From Marinobacterium rhizophilum (lineage in GTDB: Bacteria; Pseudomonadota; Gammaproteobacteria; Pseudomonadales; Balneatricaceae): 64,000 nucleotides of DNA. The notes under the pieces are model-generated. The model was not told where the DNA came from and ran no database searches. It worked only from the letters and a program-made list of their open reading frames with translations. Positions 61,434-64,000 of the stretch are shown in pieces. The position numbers were made by a program, and so were the translations under genes. The stretch covers positions 4,278,001 to 4,342,000 of the forward strand of contig NZ_CP073347.1 in assembly GCF_024397915.1 (NCBI RefSeq), in the 5' to 3' direction. Position 1 is the first letter of the stretch. Each line of letters begins with the position of its first letter.

Positions 61434-61507
61434 GGGGCGGTCTCCTCAAGTTATAAGGTGAGGCGGGGTATCAGGCGGCGTACCGGGCGCCGCCTGATAC
61501 CCCGGCT

Positions 61508-62482
61508 TTACTTCGCGGTTGCCTGCTTGGCCACGGGGCCGATGAGTGCGGCCTGTTCGTCCAGGTAAGCGGCGAAGGCGTCGCCACGCAGGAATTCCGG
61601 TGTCGTCAGCGAGTCATCATAGAAGGCCTTGATTCGATCGGTCTCGCTGGCTTGCTCGAGAGCGCTGGCGAAGGCTGAAACGACCTCGTCCGGGGTGCTC
61701 TTGGGGGCTAGCCAGTAGTTGCCAAAGCAAAAGCTGACGTCCACGCCCTGCTGTTTGGCTGTGGGTACGTTTGGCAGCCGCGGGTCTGTTGTATCCGCAA
61801 GCAGGGCGATCGCCTTCACCTGGCTGTCTTCGGCCAGTTCTCCGTCTTTGGTCATGGTGAAATTGCGCGCACCGGCTGCCCCGACCGATGCAACGGCCGT
61901 CTGTCCGCCGGTCAGGGCGGCAAAGTTGTCGGCCGAGCCGCCTACCTGGGCAAAGCGGAATTTAGCATCAGCGGTATTTTCCAGTAGGATGCCGGACATG
62001 TGATTCAGCCCGCCGATATTGACGCCAAAGGGGATGCTGCCGGAATCCTTGCTGGCTGCCGCCAGAAGATCGTTCAGGTTGTCATAGCCTGAGTCCTTGC
62101 GTACCAGAATGGCCATGCAGTTGACTCCGGTCAGCGCCACCGGCTTGTAGTCCTTGTAGCCGAAATTGATGATACCGGCGGCCTCGGCGCCCAGCAGCCC
62201 GGTTTCATGTACGAGGAACTCGTAGCCGTCGGGTGCTGCGTCCATGACACGGCGCGCACCGACTGAGGAATGGCCGCTGACGTTGACCACCGATACGGGC
62301 TGACCGAGCAAGCTGTTCTCTTCAATGGCGGCCGCAAAACTGCGCGCGACCAGGTCGGATGAACCGCCGGCCTTGAACGGCACGACAACGCTGATCGGGC
62401 GGGACGGCCAGCCCTGTGCCATGGTTGGGGCGGCGCAGAGGGCGGCGAGTGTCAGGCTTAAAAATGCTTTTGTGAGGGTCAT
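61508..62482 (-). CDS. TTT transporter periplasmic binding protein (TctC/Bug family)
   Basis: A 324-residue binding protein with a signal peptide (FLSLTLAALCAAPTMAQG) and the Bug core: WPSRPISVVVPFKAGGSSDL, APDGYEFLVHETGLLGAEAAG, and GVNIGGLNHMSGILLENTAD. The substrate is not predictable. It follows the enolase-like gene by 37 bp and precedes tctB by 74 bp. Confidence 0.88.
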   Translation of the reverse strand: MTLTKAFLSLTLAALCAAPTMAQGWPSRPISVVVPFKAGGSSDLVARSFAAAIEENSLLGQPVSVVNVSGHSSVGARRVMDAAPDGYEFLVHETGLLGAEAAGIINFGYKDYKPVALTGVNCMAILVRKDSGYDNLNDLLAAASKDSGSIPFGVNIGGLNHMSGILLENTADAKFRFAQVGGSADNFAALTGGQTAVASVGAAGARNFTMTKDGELAEDSQVKAIALLADTTDPRLPNVPTAKQQGVDVSFCFGNYWLAPKSTPDEVVSAFASALEQASETDRIKAFYDDSLTTPEFLRGDAFAAYLDEQAALIGPVAKQATAK

Positions 62483-62519
62483 AATGGTTTCTCCATTTGT
62501 TTTATTTTATGTACAGGAA

Positions 62520-63704
62520 TCAGGCGGTGCCGAATGTCGGAGCCGATTGATTCTGTACGCTGGCACCTGTTTTCAGGTCGGGTAGATCGTGATCGGCCGG
62601 ACTCAGGGCCGAGGTTGGAGGGGCGAAGCCAAGGCCGGCCCTCTGGTGAAGCTGCAGTTTCCCGTCGACTGGCTGGCGCTCTGTTTCGGGCACACAGTCG
62701 AACAGACCCTGGTGCAGGGTGTGCAGCTCGACATGTGCGACAGACGCATGTCCGCGGGCCAGTTCAAGAGCCGCAGCCTCCGCCAGCCAGGTTGATGAGC
62801 ATTGCAGGGATACGGGGACATCATAATCCCGGCCGAGCTGCATAAGCCGTCGGGCTGCGGTGATGCCGCCGACCGCAACGGGTGAGAATTGCAGCACGCC
62901 GATGGCGCCTTGCTGCAGCAGGGCCTGGAATATTTCGTACCTTGATTCCGACTCGAACACCATGACCGGCATACCGCAGTCACGGTTGAGCCAGCGCATC
63001 GATGCCCAGTCCTGTACCGGGAAGGGTGCCTGCACGGCCTCGACCCCGAGCTCCTGCCAGATGGGCAGCCAGGCCAGTGTTTTTGCGCGGTCGAGGCTAT
63101 AGACCGCATCCACGATAAGTCCGGCCCTGAGGCCAATGGCTGCCCGAACCGCTCGCATCCGCTCGACATCCTGTTCAAAGGGCAGGGCACCAAACTTGAT
63201 TTTTACTCGGTCATGGCCCTGCGCAATCAGTCCGGACATTTCGCCAGAAAGTCGCTCAACGGTATCGTTGACCCGGTACAAGCCGGCGCTGGCATAGACA
63301 GGAACCGTCGTCTGCAAGGGATCCGTTGCGGCGATGGCGCCCAATGGCAACGCTGCGGCCTGGGCGATCAGGTCATGCAGTGCAATGTCGATGCCCGAGA
63401 GCGCTGATGCCATCATCCCGTGTCGACCGGTCAGTGAGGTCCTTTCCCAGAGCTCTGACCAGAGCGCAGTCGGGCTTTCGATCTCGCGGTTCAGAAGCAG
63501 AGGCCGTACTTCGGTCTGAAGGAAGCGAATCAGCGGATCGGCGGAGGTGTCAAAACACCAGCATTCCCCCCATCCCTTGCGACCGTCTGCGTCAGTGAGG
63601 CGAAGCAGGACCGACTGCTTGCGATGCCATAACAGGCGGGGATTGTAGGTGTGCCCGCCCAGAGGAACTGTCAGCAGGAAGATATCGAAGGAGGTAATTC
63701 GCAT
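62520..63704 (-). CDS. Enolase-superfamily protein (mandelate racemase/muconate lactonizing type) with altered metal ligand
   Basis: A 394-residue enolase-superfamily protein. The capping domain covers about residues 1-125; the barrel has the acid/base lysines K168 and K170 in RVKIKFG, metal ligand D199 in LIVDAVYS and E251 in VFESESRY. The middle metal glutamate, normally first in an E-x-P turn, is Q225 in AVQAPFPVQ. Related enzymes are racemases, epimerases or dehydratases of carboxylates. Being first in an operon with a TTT transporter and a pyrroline-carboxylate-type reductase, it may act on the imported acid. The Gln may weaken metal binding. Confidence 0.8.
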   Translation of the reverse strand: MRITSFDIFLLTVPLGGHTYNPRLLWHRKQSVLLRLTDADGRKGWGECWCFDTSADPLIRFLQTEVRPLLLNREIESPTALWSELWERTSLTGRHGMMASALSGIDIALHDLIAQAAALPLGAIAATDPLQTTVPVYASAGLYRVNDTVERLSGEMSGLIAQGHDRVKIKFGALPFEQDVERMRAVRAAIGLRAGLIVDAVYSLDRAKTLAWLPIWQELGVEAVQAPFPVQDWASMRWLNRDCGMPVMVFESESRYEIFQALLQQGAIGVLQFSPVAVGGITAARRLMQLGRDYDVPVSLQCSSTWLAEAAALELARGHASVAHVELHTLHQGLFDCVPETERQPVDGKLQLHQRAGLGFAPPTSALSPADHDLPDLKTGASVQNQSAPTFGTA

Positions 63705-63723
63705 AGTCCTAAAGCCCTAAAAA

Positions 63724-63737
63724 TGTCTTATAGGACA
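63724..63737. promoter_or_regulatory. Candidate XRE operator 1
   Basis: TGTCTTATAGGACA: inverted TGTC/GACA halves with AT-rich centre, 20 bp before the enolase-like gene on the minus strand. Confidence 0.45.
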
Positions 63738-63811
63738 ATTTATATCTCTAATGTCTTTTTTTTGCAATATTGGCAGGTAGGTATTTTTTTAATACATTAG
63801 GCGCGAGCTGA

Positions 63812-63824
63812 GACATAATATGTC
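63812..63824. promoter_or_regulatory. Candidate XRE operator 2
   Basis: GACATAATATGTC is a perfect 13-bp palindrome in the same divergent region, 37 bp before the XRE gene, sharing the GACA/TGTC halves of site 1. Confidence 0.5.
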
Positions 63825-63860
63825 ACGTGCAGAGCAACCCAGTGCAAACAGGACAGACTT

Positions 63861-64000
63861 ATGGATACCGATTCCGATACGATGCGCCTCGCGGGGCGTA
63901 TCAAGGCCCTGCGTCAGTCCAGGGGATTGACGCTGGTTGAAGTAGAGAAGCGCTGCGGGTTGGGGGCGTCAACCGTATCCAAGATCGAACGCGGTACCAT
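63861..64000 (+). CDS. XRE-family regulator, N-terminal part (3' end outside window)
   Basis: The last 140 bases open a gene whose first 46 residues carry an XRE helix-turn-helix: RIKALRQSRGLTLVEVEKRC and GLGASTVSKIERGT. AGGACAGACTT precedes the ATG at 63861. It diverges from the enolase-like/Tct operon and the two GACA-type palindromes lie between them, so it is the likely regulator. Whether a C-terminal cupin domain follows, as often in this group, is outside the window. Confidence 0.85.
   Translation, partial: MDTDSDTMRLAGRIKALRQSRGLTLVEVEKRCGLGASTVSKIERGT

Overview
The window looks like chromosomal DNA of a GC-rich, Gram-negative, heterotrophic gammaproteobacterium. The evidence is a TonB receptor and a porin (outer membrane), a BarA-type hybrid kinase, a DTW-family tRNA modification enzyme, ThiS/ThiG of the Pseudomonas type, and an FMN riboswitch in front of a type II lumazine synthase. 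The mix of taurine dissimilation, sulfatases, sulfite-type exporters and several tripartite tricarboxylate (TTT) transporters suits a marine bacterium of the Oceanospirillaceae kind; that placement is inference. No rRNA, tRNA, CRISPR array, prophage or replication origin was seen.

Layout. 1-2.0 kb: end of an unknown gene, the DTW protein, and a thiS/thiG-like pair whose thiG product lacks the catalytic lysine. 2.2-10.2 kb: a complete taurine dissimilation locus, tpa, tauR, ald, xsc, pta. It turns taurine into alanine and sulfoacetaldehyde, then sulfite and acetyl phosphate, then acetyl-CoA, with Ald regenerating pyruvate. 10.3-14 kb: small proteins, the FMN riboswitch with ribH, and an unannotated 56-codon gene with a strong ribosome binding site and terminator. 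14-20.8 kb: a leftward TonB receptor / periplasmic binding protein / hybrid kinase set, then an HD-GYP gene broken by an internal deletion. 21-29.4 kb: a TSUP exporter, a dienelactone hydrolase, a DUF3179 protein, a tartrate-dehydrogenase-like enzyme, an EamA exporter, two LysR regulators and a YeiH-type exporter. 29.4-36.5 kb: codA-codB, a MarR/AraC junction made of two broken regulators, LysR with MFS, and a luciferase-like oxidoreductase. 36.46-37.27 kb: an IS6-family element with a nonsense codon.

37.3-43.5 kb is a GntR-controlled unit: a divergent TSUP exporter, the GntR gene, an MmgE/PrpD enzyme and a TctC-TctB-TctA transporter, with the same 15-bp operator before the regulator and the enzyme gene. 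43.7-57.4 kb is the most interesting part: about 13 kb between two direct copies of a roughly 600-bp sequence. Inside are three sulfatases, a 4-hydroxyphenylpyruvate dioxygenase, a NIPSNAP protein, a MarR regulator, a second TTT transporter and a porin. Related inverted repeats lie in all three divergent or upstream control regions, which suggests one MarR regulon for taking up and desulfating an organosulfate, possibly aromatic. 57.6-64 kb: an IS630 remnant with a 12-G run, a truncated aldehyde dehydrogenase tail, and a leftward operon of an enolase-superfamily protein, a third TctC-TctB-TctA set and an ornithine-cyclodeaminase-family reductase, facing the start of an XRE regulator.

A sulfur theme links the window: taurine and sulfate-ester catabolism, two TSUP carriers and a YeiH carrier that could remove sulfite. 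Scars (HD-GYP deletion, MarR/AraC junction, IS6, IS630, ALDH tail, duplicated flanks) cluster around the catabolic cassettes and suggest modular gain and rearrangement.
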